Source: Poa pratensis
Taxonomy: Eukaryota > Streptophyta > Magnoliopsida > Poales > Poaceae
Length of the DNA stretch: 64,000 nt
Reading direction: 5' to 3'
Assembly: GCA_947311845.1 (NCBI GenBank)
Contig: CAMZMU010000111.1
Coordinates: 28,178,084 to 28,242,083, forward strand
Shown: one piece after another, positions 1-8,612 of the stretch
Layout of the letters: each line of letters starts with the position of its first letter
Numbering within the stretch: the first letter of the stretch is position 1
Position numbers and translations under genes: made by a program
The notes under the pieces: model-generated
What the model saw: only the letters and a program-made list of their open reading frames with translations
Databases searched by the model: none
Told to the model about the DNA's origin: nothing

Positions 1-6
1 GTTGCA

Positions 7-116
7 CTCCCTCCGTTCCAAATTACTTGAACATACGGATGTACCTATATTTGTTTAGTGTTTAGATACATTCATTACTAGACAAAATCATGTCAGGTAA
101 TTTGCAACGGAGGGAG
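7..116. mobile_element. Stowaway-type MITE
   Basis: The left end reads ctccctccgtt and the right end aacggagggag, a terminal inverted repeat typical of Triticeae Tc1/mariner MITEs. It is followed by TA; the left target copy reads CA and has probably mutated. It lies just upstream of the F-box promoter. Confidence 0.85.
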
Positions 117-199
117 TAGTAGCTGTGTAACAACTCTATTGCTTGTGTAATGGAAAAGTGTCAATTCGTACTGCACCGTGCCTTGTGCCCGTGCCTACC

Positions 200-208
200 T
201 ATATATAT
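200..208 (+). promoter_or_regulatory. TATA-like box of the F-box gene
   Basis: A tatatatat run lies about 135 bp before the chosen ATG at 340, a fitting place for a plant core promoter with a short 5' leader. No transcription data; inferred from position and composition only. Confidence 0.4.
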
Positions 209-339
209 TGCCGCCAGAGGAGTTCAGACATCGCACGTACGCACGGGAGAGCACCACCGGAGCCCTAGCCGCCGCCAAACTCCGACGACGAGCCACCCCC
301 AAACGACGAAGACGGCTGCATACGGGAGATCAGGAAGAG

Positions 340-2466
340 ATGCCATCAACAACGACCTGCGCTCACGTGGACACGGCCGCTGCGGGCGAGGACGACGACG
401 GGCTGAGGGGCCTCCCCGACGACGTCCTCCTCGACATGATGCAGCGGCTGGTGAACGCCGGCGACGTCTACACGGCCGCCAAGACCTGCATCCTCTCGCG
501 CCGGTGGCGGCACCTGCCTAGGTACCACGTCCGCCACGTCTCCCTGGACGTCGGCGACTTCTTCCTCGCCGCCGGGTGGTGCGCCGCCGGGCCGCCGGCT
601 CGGGCGCGGCGCCGCAAGGACTGGTACCTGGCCTACCAGCACAACGCCTGCCAGGGCCTCGTCCAGGCGCTGTGGCACTACCTCCAGGCGCCGCCCAGCG
701 CGCGGGTCATCGAGACGCTCAAGCTAAAGATGATCCTCACCAGGTACGACCTGCTGCGGCGCGTCGGGAGGCTCGTCGGCGAGGCGGCCCGCAGCGGCAG
801 GCTCAAGGCCGGCGGCCCCGTCGAGCTCGAGCTCCTCACGGAGACGCGCGACCTCTGCGGCACCTGGGACGCCACGGCGGAGCTCATGCTCGGCTACGGC
901 GCGCGGTTCACGCAGCTCGTCCGCGGCTGCCCGCGCGCGTTCCGGGCGCTCACCAGGCTCGCCGTCGAGAACCTCAGGTTCCGCGACGCCGACGCCGTGA
1001 CCGACCTAGTCCGCCACTGCCGCGCCCTCGAGTTCCTCTCAATGCGCTTCTGCGGCTTCGTGCCGCCGACGACGGTGATGGTCGTGGACGCGCCGCCGGA
1101 GTCGCGGCTCAGGACGCTCCTGTGCCTCGAGTGCAACGTCCCCGGCATCGCGGTCGTGCAGGCGCCCAGCCTCGTTGAGTTCCACTGCGGGTGGCGGGTT
1201 CTCGTCGACGAGGGCGAGCAGCCGCCGCCGGCGTCGTTCGGGTGGACGCCCAAGCTCAGGAAGCTCACCCTGCAGTACGAGCAGTACGAGTACGACCAAG
1301 AGTGGGGCGAGGATCGTCATGCCGAGTGGAGGCTCAGCGAGTTTCTCATGCTGCCGCGCCGCCAGCTGGAGGTGCTCACGCTCTCCTTTGAAAATACCAA
1401 GGTATGCATGTACATATGGCCTAACTCCATCGATTACTGGCAATTAATTTACGTCCATCTCGTTAAGCTATGTGCATGGTTGGATATAGTTTTCCAATGG
1501 CACATAATACTAGCTAATTCAACACAAAAGCTTCCACACCTAAAACCGATACTCCAAAGAATGAATTAAGAGTTCTTTTCTACTACATGGCATTCTGCAT
1601 ATGTTTGTACGAGCTACGACTGTGATCCTTTCAAGCAAATCATGGGCTTCTATTTTGGATTCCTTTTTACGTTCTCACATGCAAGTATGCATTTGCATTG
1701 CCACTCTTATATTTTGTCCGTGACTCGTCTATTACAGATTTGGGTGGAACCAGAATTGCCGAAATATCTAAGAGCTGCACTTGGAGGGCTAAAGGAGCTC
1801 CATCTGGAGAAGATCCATCCTACATGCCACCTCTCGTGGGCAATCTCTCTACTCCGAGCCGCACCACTCTTGGAGATTCTTCACATCGAGGTGTGTATAC
1901 TGCTCTCGCTTTAACGAGAATTAATTTTCAAAACTCAGTGCATCAGCATCTTAATCATATCAGTCGAGCCACTCTGCAAGTTCCATATTATATTCTACAG
2001 TAATAAAGGGAGTTTTTTTCTTGCGGTTAATAAAGGGAGATTTGTTGACAGCGATACAAACATAAAGAGTATATTTTCATCAAAAATTATGACATCCATG
2101 TTTTTGGAGCTTTGATACATGTTGTGTGTGTGCACGGGAATGCAGATCTTCAACCACGCGTGCCACCCCGATTGGCGCAAGAAACTCTACACGGAGTCGG
2201 ACATGGCGGTGCTGCCGTCGCCCGGGTTCAGACACCGTTGCCTGAAGGAGGTGATGATCCGCCGCGCGTTCCATGTGGCCAAGGACTTGCCGTTCGCGAA
2301 AGCGATCTTGAAAGCGGCGGTGAACCTCGAGAAACTTACCTGGGCGTGGAGGACCTGGGTTGCAAGGAGTGCACGGTCATGTTGGCGAGGTGGCCAGCGC
2401 TGGCCAGCTCTAGGCTCAGGTTTGCCAAAGTCAGCAGGGACGTCGACGTGCTTGTGGAGATGCTGA
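340..2466 (+). CDS. F-box/LRR-repeat protein, three exons, C-terminus frameshifted
   Basis: Proposed CDS is join(340..1401, 1738..1890, 2146..2466), 511 aa; all introns are phase 0 with GT/AG ends (gtatgc...acag, gtgtgt...gcag). Residues about 22-59 form an F-box (LRGLPDDVLLDMM, then CILSRRWRHL), which in this family binds SKP1 of an SCF ubiquitin ligase. The rest has leucine-rich segments (LTRLAVENLRF, LRKLTLQYEQ, LKELHLEKIH, LLEILHIE) and an FBD-like tail, as in the large grass F-box/LRR family; its substrate is unknown. ATG 340 is preferred over in-frame ATG 178 because the F-box then starts near the N-terminus, as usual. Near 2340/2341 the family-like reading LGVEDLGCKECTVML continues in another frame to a stop at 2507, while the frame from exon 2 ends at 2466 in an arginine/tryptophan-rich tail. 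One base seems to be missing. May be a recent pseudogene or an allele with an altered tail. Confidence 0.8.
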
Positions 2467-2719
2467 AAGGTGGCATAGCCACGTCTGCCCGGGTAGAAGT
2501 ACTTTGATCTGAGGCTGAGATTGGGTTTATGCTATTCCTAGGATTTGTTATACTAGTTGTTTCCTGAACCGGGCTACTTACTGCAAGTTACATAAGCTCA
2601 GAACTTTCGGGTACTATTCAGGTGATTCCTTTTTTGTGGGATGGGGTAAGATGGTTCTTAGATATTTTCGTCTGCTTTTTTTCCTAATTCGAAAATACAA
2701 AATACCTTTATCATATATA

Positions 2720-2798
2720 CTCCCTCCGTTCACAAAAGGATGTCTCAACGTACATCAAATTTGCATGTATTGAGACATCCTTTTCTGAATGGAGGAAG
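2720..2798. mobile_element. Short Stowaway-type MITE
   Basis: Ends ctccctccgtt and atggaggaag are inverted repeats flanked by TA. The interior forms a hairpin (ggatgtctcaa / ttgagacatcc). The same insertion is present in both other block copies (24,603 and 55,161), so it predates the duplications. Confidence 0.85.
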
Positions 2799-3112
2799 TA
2801 CCACAAATTAGCAACATTCCTAGTTACGAGTCGGAACATTATATGAACTAATATATAGATCATTAATAAGAAAAAAGCCTGAAAGTACAAGGCCTTGAGA
2901 GGCAACATTTTTCGTCTTTCTTGACAAAATTAAAGGTGACGAGCGGAGCAGCTGCATCCTCTTAGTAATTATAAATAGACGAGGTTATATTTGCGCAGCT
3001 GCTAGTAATTTCCTGAAATAGCACAAAGGTTTCATTGTTTAGGGAAAAATTCAAAACGAACATTTGCATTGTAAGAAAGAACAAAAGTATATTTTCTTCA
3101 TTACATTTTTAG

Positions 3113-3436
3113 GGAAGGCCGTTTTGGCTCCCGGGAGTAGATGCTCCCGGTATGTTCAAAAAAATTTCAAAATTTGAAAACTCATCAAAAAAATCTGAAA
3201 AAAATCATGCACGTACCTGACCATGGTACGCACCACCGTATTTTTTGACAGGAAATTTGTCATTTTTGTACAGGGCGCGTACGATGTCATTTCGGCGCGA
3301 AAAAAAATACGGTGGTGCGTACCATGGTCAGGTACGTGCATGATTTTTTTCAGATTTGTTTGATGAGTTTTAAAATTTTGAATTTTTTTTTAACATACCG
3401 GGAGCATCTACTCCCGGGAGCCAAAGCGAATTTCCG
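3113..3436. mobile_element. Mutator-type MITE, 324 bp, in copy 1 only
   Basis: Nearly perfect long inverted repeats (arms share tggctcccgggagtag) span almost the entire element, so it folds into one hairpin. It is flanked by a perfect 10-bp direct repeat acatttttag (3103-3112 and 3437-3446). The homologous site in copy 2 (around 55,550-55,565) holds one acatttttag and no element. A 9-10 bp target duplication and long TIRs are typical of Mutator-like elements. Confidence 0.9.
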
Positions 3437-4645
3437 ACATTTTTAGCCCTACTAAACAAACACGTCATGTAACAAACCTCCCGAGAGAAACAACTAATAC
3501 ACACCGAAAAATGATGTGTTTACTAAGGTACAAATATATGGGTTTAAGCATATATAAATAAATTATAAAATAATAGTAGAAGTCTCTTTGGTCATATTTA
3601 ATGTCTAAATCTTTGGCCTAGAAAACTCACATATTACCTTCTTGTCAGTAGGTTGCAGTTTTATCCAAATCTTGTGATTGATTCCAGTGTCGCCCTTAAA
3701 ACAAGATCGTCTTTGCTTGAGTTCTTGTAGTATTTATTTGTAGCTTTTGTAGACTTGCCACGTTGCTCCTTCCTGCGGCTTGAAGACATAAAAAGGTTCA
3801 ATAGTAATAAATAGTGTGTTTATAAGTAAAAATATGCATCCATCTAGTAATATAGTCCACTTTTAAATTTATATCTCTATTTTATACTAAGATCCAACTG
3901 GTTGGCACTCACGAACCCTAGATCAATAGATATATGGTGCCATATATCGTGTTCTTGTGCGTAAAGTAAACCGATATGGTTTTAAAACCATTGGAACGAA
4001 GGAAACACATAAAAAAATATAAAAGAACTGTTTTTTTTTTTTTTGCGGAAAAAAATCTTTGATGCTGTTTGAAATAAAGGAATAGCTCAGCAGGAAATGC
4101 CATAAAATTCCTGTGTAATATTCCATAGGAACTATGGGGAAAAGTAAACATGATGTTTTCTCACATATTTTGTTCTACTTATGTCTAGAATTCATGTATT
4201 TGTTTGTTATGTCTAGATGGCAATTTTTAGGTGTTCATGTATGCTGGCTTTCTACAGGAATTTAGTGTATTCCTGCAATATATCTACGTCTATGTTTTGT
4301 TCCTACAATCCATGCGGGGCTTTAATTTCTTTTCCTAATTTTTTTCCCAGAAACAACAGGTTAATGACATCTCATGTAGTAATTTGAGCTTCGACAATTT
4401 TTATATAAGGAAGTCTACCGTTTTCATCATAATCGCTTCCAGTGCTTTGATAACAAGTCGCCTTTTCCAACGGATAATAACAATTAGCACAACAACTCTC
4501 AAGTAAACATGAAGAAGCCCACCTCATTATTAGTTCACTTACTCACATGACGATTAGCAGCAGCAGTTGAAATTAGCCAACAGCAAGAGCTAGAAAGGAG
4601 CCGAAGCCGATTCGGGTGAATAAACTTAGCGTTTCAGGAAATCAC

Positions 4646-4811
4646 CTGTTGGTGCCGCCGGTCACCACCACCGGCTCAACCTGCTCCGCCACCGGCAGCC
4701 GGATAAGGGGGCTCTGACCCATATCTCTTTCCCTCTATCTCGGGTTCTCTTCTCTGGCTTGTTTGGTGTTTTCTCCCTTGGGAGCGATGCAGGTTGCAGC
4801 TGTATATAAAG
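4646..4811 (-). promoter_or_regulatory. Promoter plus first-exon module (copy 1a)
   Basis: On the minus strand a TATA box (tttatata, 4803-4811) is followed about 80 bp later by an ATG at 4722 in good context after a pyrimidine/purine-rich leader. A 77-bp exon (MGQSPLIRLPVAEQVEP...) then ends in a GT splice donor at 4645-4644. Five such modules occur in the window (4646, 7678, 23,949, 56,758, 59,790). The parent gene is not recognised and no convincing second exon is seen. Confidence 0.5.
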
Positions 4812-5211
4812 AGTTGTAAATCAAATTGAAAAGTACAGATGATGACCAAAAGTGCTGAGGCTTTATGGGCTAGGTATGTGTTGTATATGCGCTTTTGGTT
4901 CTAAACAATTTACTCTTTGTACGCTTTTGTGAAAGCATGAAGTGTGCCGCCTCACAAGTGTCATTTGTCAAAGCATTGCTGACTCTTAGACTTTAGCCTT
5001 GAGTTATATTCTGCATTTTCAAGTTGACGTTGGTGGAGTACAATGTTATTTAAACTGCACTTTGTTTACATAAATTGGTAGATTAAAACTCTAGGCTCAA
5101 GCAGAAGTGTGCGTGGTTAGAAACGGCATAGTATGATATAGGACAGATCTGATGGTTCTTTGGACAGAGTACATTTTTTTTGCATTAACATCTTAACAAT
5201 GAAACTCTCCC

Positions 5212-5335
5212 CACCAGAAATCAGACAAGGCATCATTTATCTCTTTACATAAAGATTTTGGAATTTTAAAAACACCCATGGAAACACTGGTATTGATTGA
5301 ATAATAGCTTTGATCAATATCTCTTTTCCGCCCAT
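5212..5335 (-). mobile_element. LINE reverse-transcriptase 3' region scrap
   Basis: The segment is similar to 10,010-10,140 in the LINE at 8,613-12,077 and to 22,620-22,740: the same caccagaaatcag...ggaattttaaaa...ttgaataatagc pattern. Only about 120 bp survive, with no coding value. Confidence 0.65.
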
Positions 5336-5499
5336 AGATAAGTACAATGCCACCTAACTCATTGTTACTTCCACTATGGCAGAGAAATCACATTATTATG
5401 CATAATAGTGTCAGATGCTTGTATCAATGACAATGCCAGGTGTCGTCACTTGACCCCTCAAGCAATCATACAAAGATCTTAAATTCATAGACGACACTC

Positions 5500-6519
5500 C
5501 CGTGCCATTTTGGCCTGGAGATCCTCTTCCTCCTCGACGAGGTTCTTATCTTGCATGTTTGGTTGTTACTCATGGTAAGAATATTTGTCTGCGCAGTTGA
5601 GTGAAGACTAAGAAAAACTTAAAATCTACAATCCATCGGATTATCTGAAAAAGAGGCTAGGGAATGTTCTCCGATCACGTTGAGAAGACTAGTGTCAACC
5701 GTGAATTTGATTGCATCAGCAGCAGCTCGTGTCCTCAGATAATAATGTGTATCAGAGAAGTACAAAATGAATAGCCCCACTTCTGTTAGCTTTGGGATGT
5801 ACCTCGGGTGAATCGAATGGCATGCCAAGTAAAAAAAACGCTACCATTGTTTTATTAGAATCATCGGTATTGCGGGAAGGGGGGCAATTGCCCCCATACC
5901 CCATGGTAAAATGTAAAAATTGTTTAACATAAATGGCCTAAGTCCAACTTTGAAAATCATGCCCCTTACAGCCGGCCAGCTCCATCTGTCTGATGGAACT
6001 ACATTCCACATATCAGGTTGAAGAATTCCCTACACAGAAGTGTATTCAGCATTAGAGGGAAGGGCCTATCTCATAGGTACAGTTGTTTTGAGAAGTTCTC
6101 TGCAATTGATAAGTAGATCATGCTAAAACCTGATGTCTCCTTAACTACCTTTCCATTGATGGCAAGCACAAAAATAATTCTTTTTTCTACATCAGTTAAA
6201 TTTCTCTATGTGAAATGCACAGTTCAACATAATCACATAATATATTCAGCATAAATGACAGTCACATTTACAGATATAACAAACCTTGCTGAGTGGGCTC
6301 CCAACATAGGTTTCATAAGGACCTTCTTTTGTGGGAATCCAGCAGAAGCTTTCAAAGCGTGATAATAGATTGTCTCAAATATGTCCTTGTTTAACGGTTG
6401 GGCCTGGGAAGCAATTCCATAATAATGTGTATCAGAGAAGTACAAAATGAAATAGCCCCAATTTTGTTAGCTTTGGGATGTACCTCGGGTGAATCGAACG
6501 GCATGCCAAGTAAAAATAG
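5500..6519 (-). pseudogene. RNR1: Ribonucleoside-diphosphate reductase large subunit, exon fragments (copy 1)
   Basis: Minus-strand exons of the large (R1) subunit of class I ribonucleotide reductase, in order. Exon A (6519-6484) encodes LGMPFDSPE, ending at a GT donor. Exon B (6403-6285) encodes [18 protein letters not shown], and in another frame [15 protein letters not shown]. Exon C (6029 to about 5940) encodes GILQPDMWNVVPSDRWSWP. A second exon-A piece lies at 5829-5803. A C-terminal exon (5744-5679) encodes YYLRTRAAADAIKFTVDT, and a last piece (about 5560-5500) encodes KNLVEEEEDLQAKMA. Intron borders are kept, so this is DNA-level capture or decay of the gene, not a retrocopy. Exon B is 119 bp here against 120 bp in copy 2, a one-base deletion that breaks the frame. 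Most of the catalytic domain and the C-terminal cysteine tail are absent. No enzyme can be made. Confidence 0.85.
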
Positions 6520-6714
6520 CTACCATTGTTTTATTAGAATCATGAGTATTACGGGGAGGGGGCAATTGCCCCCATACCCCATTGTAAGATCTAAAATTTG
6601 TTTAACATAATTTCTAACATGAATATGCAAGTTTCGGTTGTCCAAAGTAATCAATTCATAAATATCGTCAAAACTCACTCCATGTGGCTTCAAGCACAAA
6701 TTAATTAAATGACA

Positions 6715-7047
6715 TTAAGTTAGGTTGAACTCTCCTTCCGAATTCTTGGATAACAGAATATCAGGGTCAATGACTTGGATTGATTTCTCGCACATAGAAC
6801 ATGCTCTATCGTCTAAAATAACGACATCAGTATGAGAACAAGCAGAGTAAAAAATTAAATGTCAAATTGATCTTATGATAGCACTTTTCTTTGAATCATT
6901 GATATAATTAGGGTCACTGGTTTGACATCTCATCTTGATTCCAGCTGCAGCACAGGAAACACTTTTACATTTTTCAAAGAAATATTCGTCCGACAAGTTT
7001 TGTTCAAGGAAAGACAGGTTTAGAAGAAATCCTACAGAGATAGCCAA
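6715..7047 (-). pseudogene. Unidentified exon-like reading frames
   Basis: Two minus-strand open stretches look coding: 7047-6862 (FLEQNLSDEYFFEKCKSVSC, cysteine-containing) and 6816-6715 (DDRACSMCEKSIQVIDPDIL, with a CxxC pair). Both are repeated nearly unchanged at 58,975-59,160 and 58,830-58,930. They may belong to the gene whose first exon is at 7754. I do not recognise the protein. Confidence 0.3.
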
Positions 7048-7677
7048 GACAAGACAAATTCAGCAACAATTCTGAAGATAGCTCATTCAGCCAATGGTCA
7101 AAATCGGTGATAATATAGTATAATGTAAAAAAAAAGGTGTCCATGGTATAAAAATAATAGCAATGACCTGATGTGCTCCCTTTTTCTTAAATTTCCCCCA
7201 TTATGTTACCAATTCATTAAAACTTAGAATTTTGATGTCATTTTCTTCTCAGATTGATATCATCTGAGAGAGGTCTCAACCATCATTTTTCCAATTGAGC
7301 AGACGTGCCCTCACATTTTTAACCAAAGACGTTGAGTGAACTAATACAACAAAAATTATAGATCAATAAAGTATATAAATCCAAACTATCATGAAACTAA
7401 TCCATCTAATACCTAATATTGGTTTTGGCCACCTCATAAACTGGGAAAATACTCTCTAGTCCTACTTAAATACCATACGTACAACGTTATTTAGAGCCGG
7501 GTTTTGTTACACTGAGAATTAGCTATAGCAAAGAGAAAGAGTTGATTTCATATTAGGCTATACCTATTCCCTCGTTTTGGTTCGGAATCAGTTTTGTGCG
7601 GTATTGATTAAAACATGCATAGCTTTCTAATATATAGTCCGTTTTTTGTGCAGTAACTTTGTGTTTCAGGAAATCAC

Positions 7678-7851
7678 CTGTTGGTGCCACCGGTCGCCAC
7701 CACTGGCTCAACCTGCTCCGCCACCGGCAGCCGGATAAGGGGGCTCTGACCCATATTTCTTTCCCTCTCTCTCTCTCTCTCTCGGGTGCTCCTCTCTAGC
7801 TTGTTTGCTGTTTGCTATCTTGGGAGCGATGAAGTTGTAGCTGTATATAAA
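7678..7851 (-). promoter_or_regulatory. Promoter plus first-exon module (copy 1b)
   Basis: Second module inside copy 1: TATA at 7844-7851, a (CT)9 tract at 7765-7782 forming a GA-rich leader on the minus strand, ATG at 7754, and a 77-bp exon ending at 7678 before a GT donor. Sequence downstream differs from module 1a, so the modules share promoter and exon 1 but not their continuation. Confidence 0.5.
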
Positions 7852-8410
7852 GAGTTGTAAATCAAATTGAAAAGTACAGATGATGACCCAAAGTGTTGAG
7901 GCTATAAGGGCTAGTTCTGTGTTGTATATGCGCTTTTGGTTCTAACCAATTTACTCTTTTGTGAGGCTTCTGCTTCCCTACATACCCCCCTCGGCGAACT
8001 CAAACTCAGTGAAACACATTGACGCTCCAGATCGCGTCATACCTTTTTGCTAATTGAGGTCAGGGTTGGATATGGGTTTCACGTAGGGCCCAATCTAGGC
8101 CCGTATGACTCGTCTGTATGCTAAAAAATATCAGGGGCACATATTTTGTATGCGTATGTGTAAATGTTGTACGCGTACATAAGCGGGCACCAAACTGTCA
8201 GCAGGTATAAAAGGAGCCCTCGCCTGCGTCGCCCACCATTGCCCCAGGCCTTGGATATGGGTTAGGGCGGGCTACCGATTGAGAATTGTATTTTTTAGCC
8301 TTCTAAGTTCTGGCGACTTTGCCAGGGGGCATGCACCGAAGCCTGCTGTGAGCCTTCTGTGAGAGCATGAAGTGTGCCGCCTCACAAGTGTCATTTGTCA
8401 AAGCATTGCT

Positions 8411-8612
8411 TTTTTTTTAGATAAGGGGGTGCGGATCCCCGGCCTCTGCATCCAAGAGATGCACACAGCCATCCGCAATTATTAATCATCCAAAGTCACA
8501 CCGTTTACAATTCATGGATCACATAAGGTGGCTACAAAGATCAGCCACTCAAATACAAGAGAGTAACTTCTCCTTCCAACCTCTTAGGCGCTGGATGACT
8601 GGTTCCAACAAG
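8411..8612 (-). mobile_element. 3' end of a second, chimeric LINE
   Basis: A T-run (8411-8419) followed by agataagggggtgcgg is the reverse complement of a common Triticeae LINE 3' end. Positions 8,562-8,608 repeat a stretch of the RT region found again at 10,141-10,187. In copy 2 the same place (60,541-60,960) instead carries the native LINE 3' end. Confidence 0.65.

Larger units (their letters stand above)
2588..8410. repeat. Duplicated block, copy 1
   Basis: This stretch matches 55,001-60,540 almost base for base in the same orientation, and in part 22,940-24,800. It contains no intact gene. It holds a MITE, a MULE-type MITE (copy 1 only), two promoter/first-exon modules, a LINE scrap and RNR1 exon fragments, each listed separately. 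The stretches 3,447-4,640 and 7,050-7,670 are AT-rich with nothing recognisable. Confidence 0.9.

Noticed and set aside
178..339. Upstream in-frame ATG of the F-box gene
   Set aside because: The added 54 residues have no domain and would push the F-box away from the N-terminus; the TATA-like run at 200 would lie inside the CDS.
346..1443. Long antisense and alternate-frame ORFs across the F-box exon
   Set aside because: Shadows of a GC-rich exon; composition is Arg/Pro/Ala-biased and has no domain.
3126..3422. Hairpin RNA gene or CRISPR-like repeat
   Set aside because: The exact 10-bp target duplication and the empty sister site show it is a MITE.
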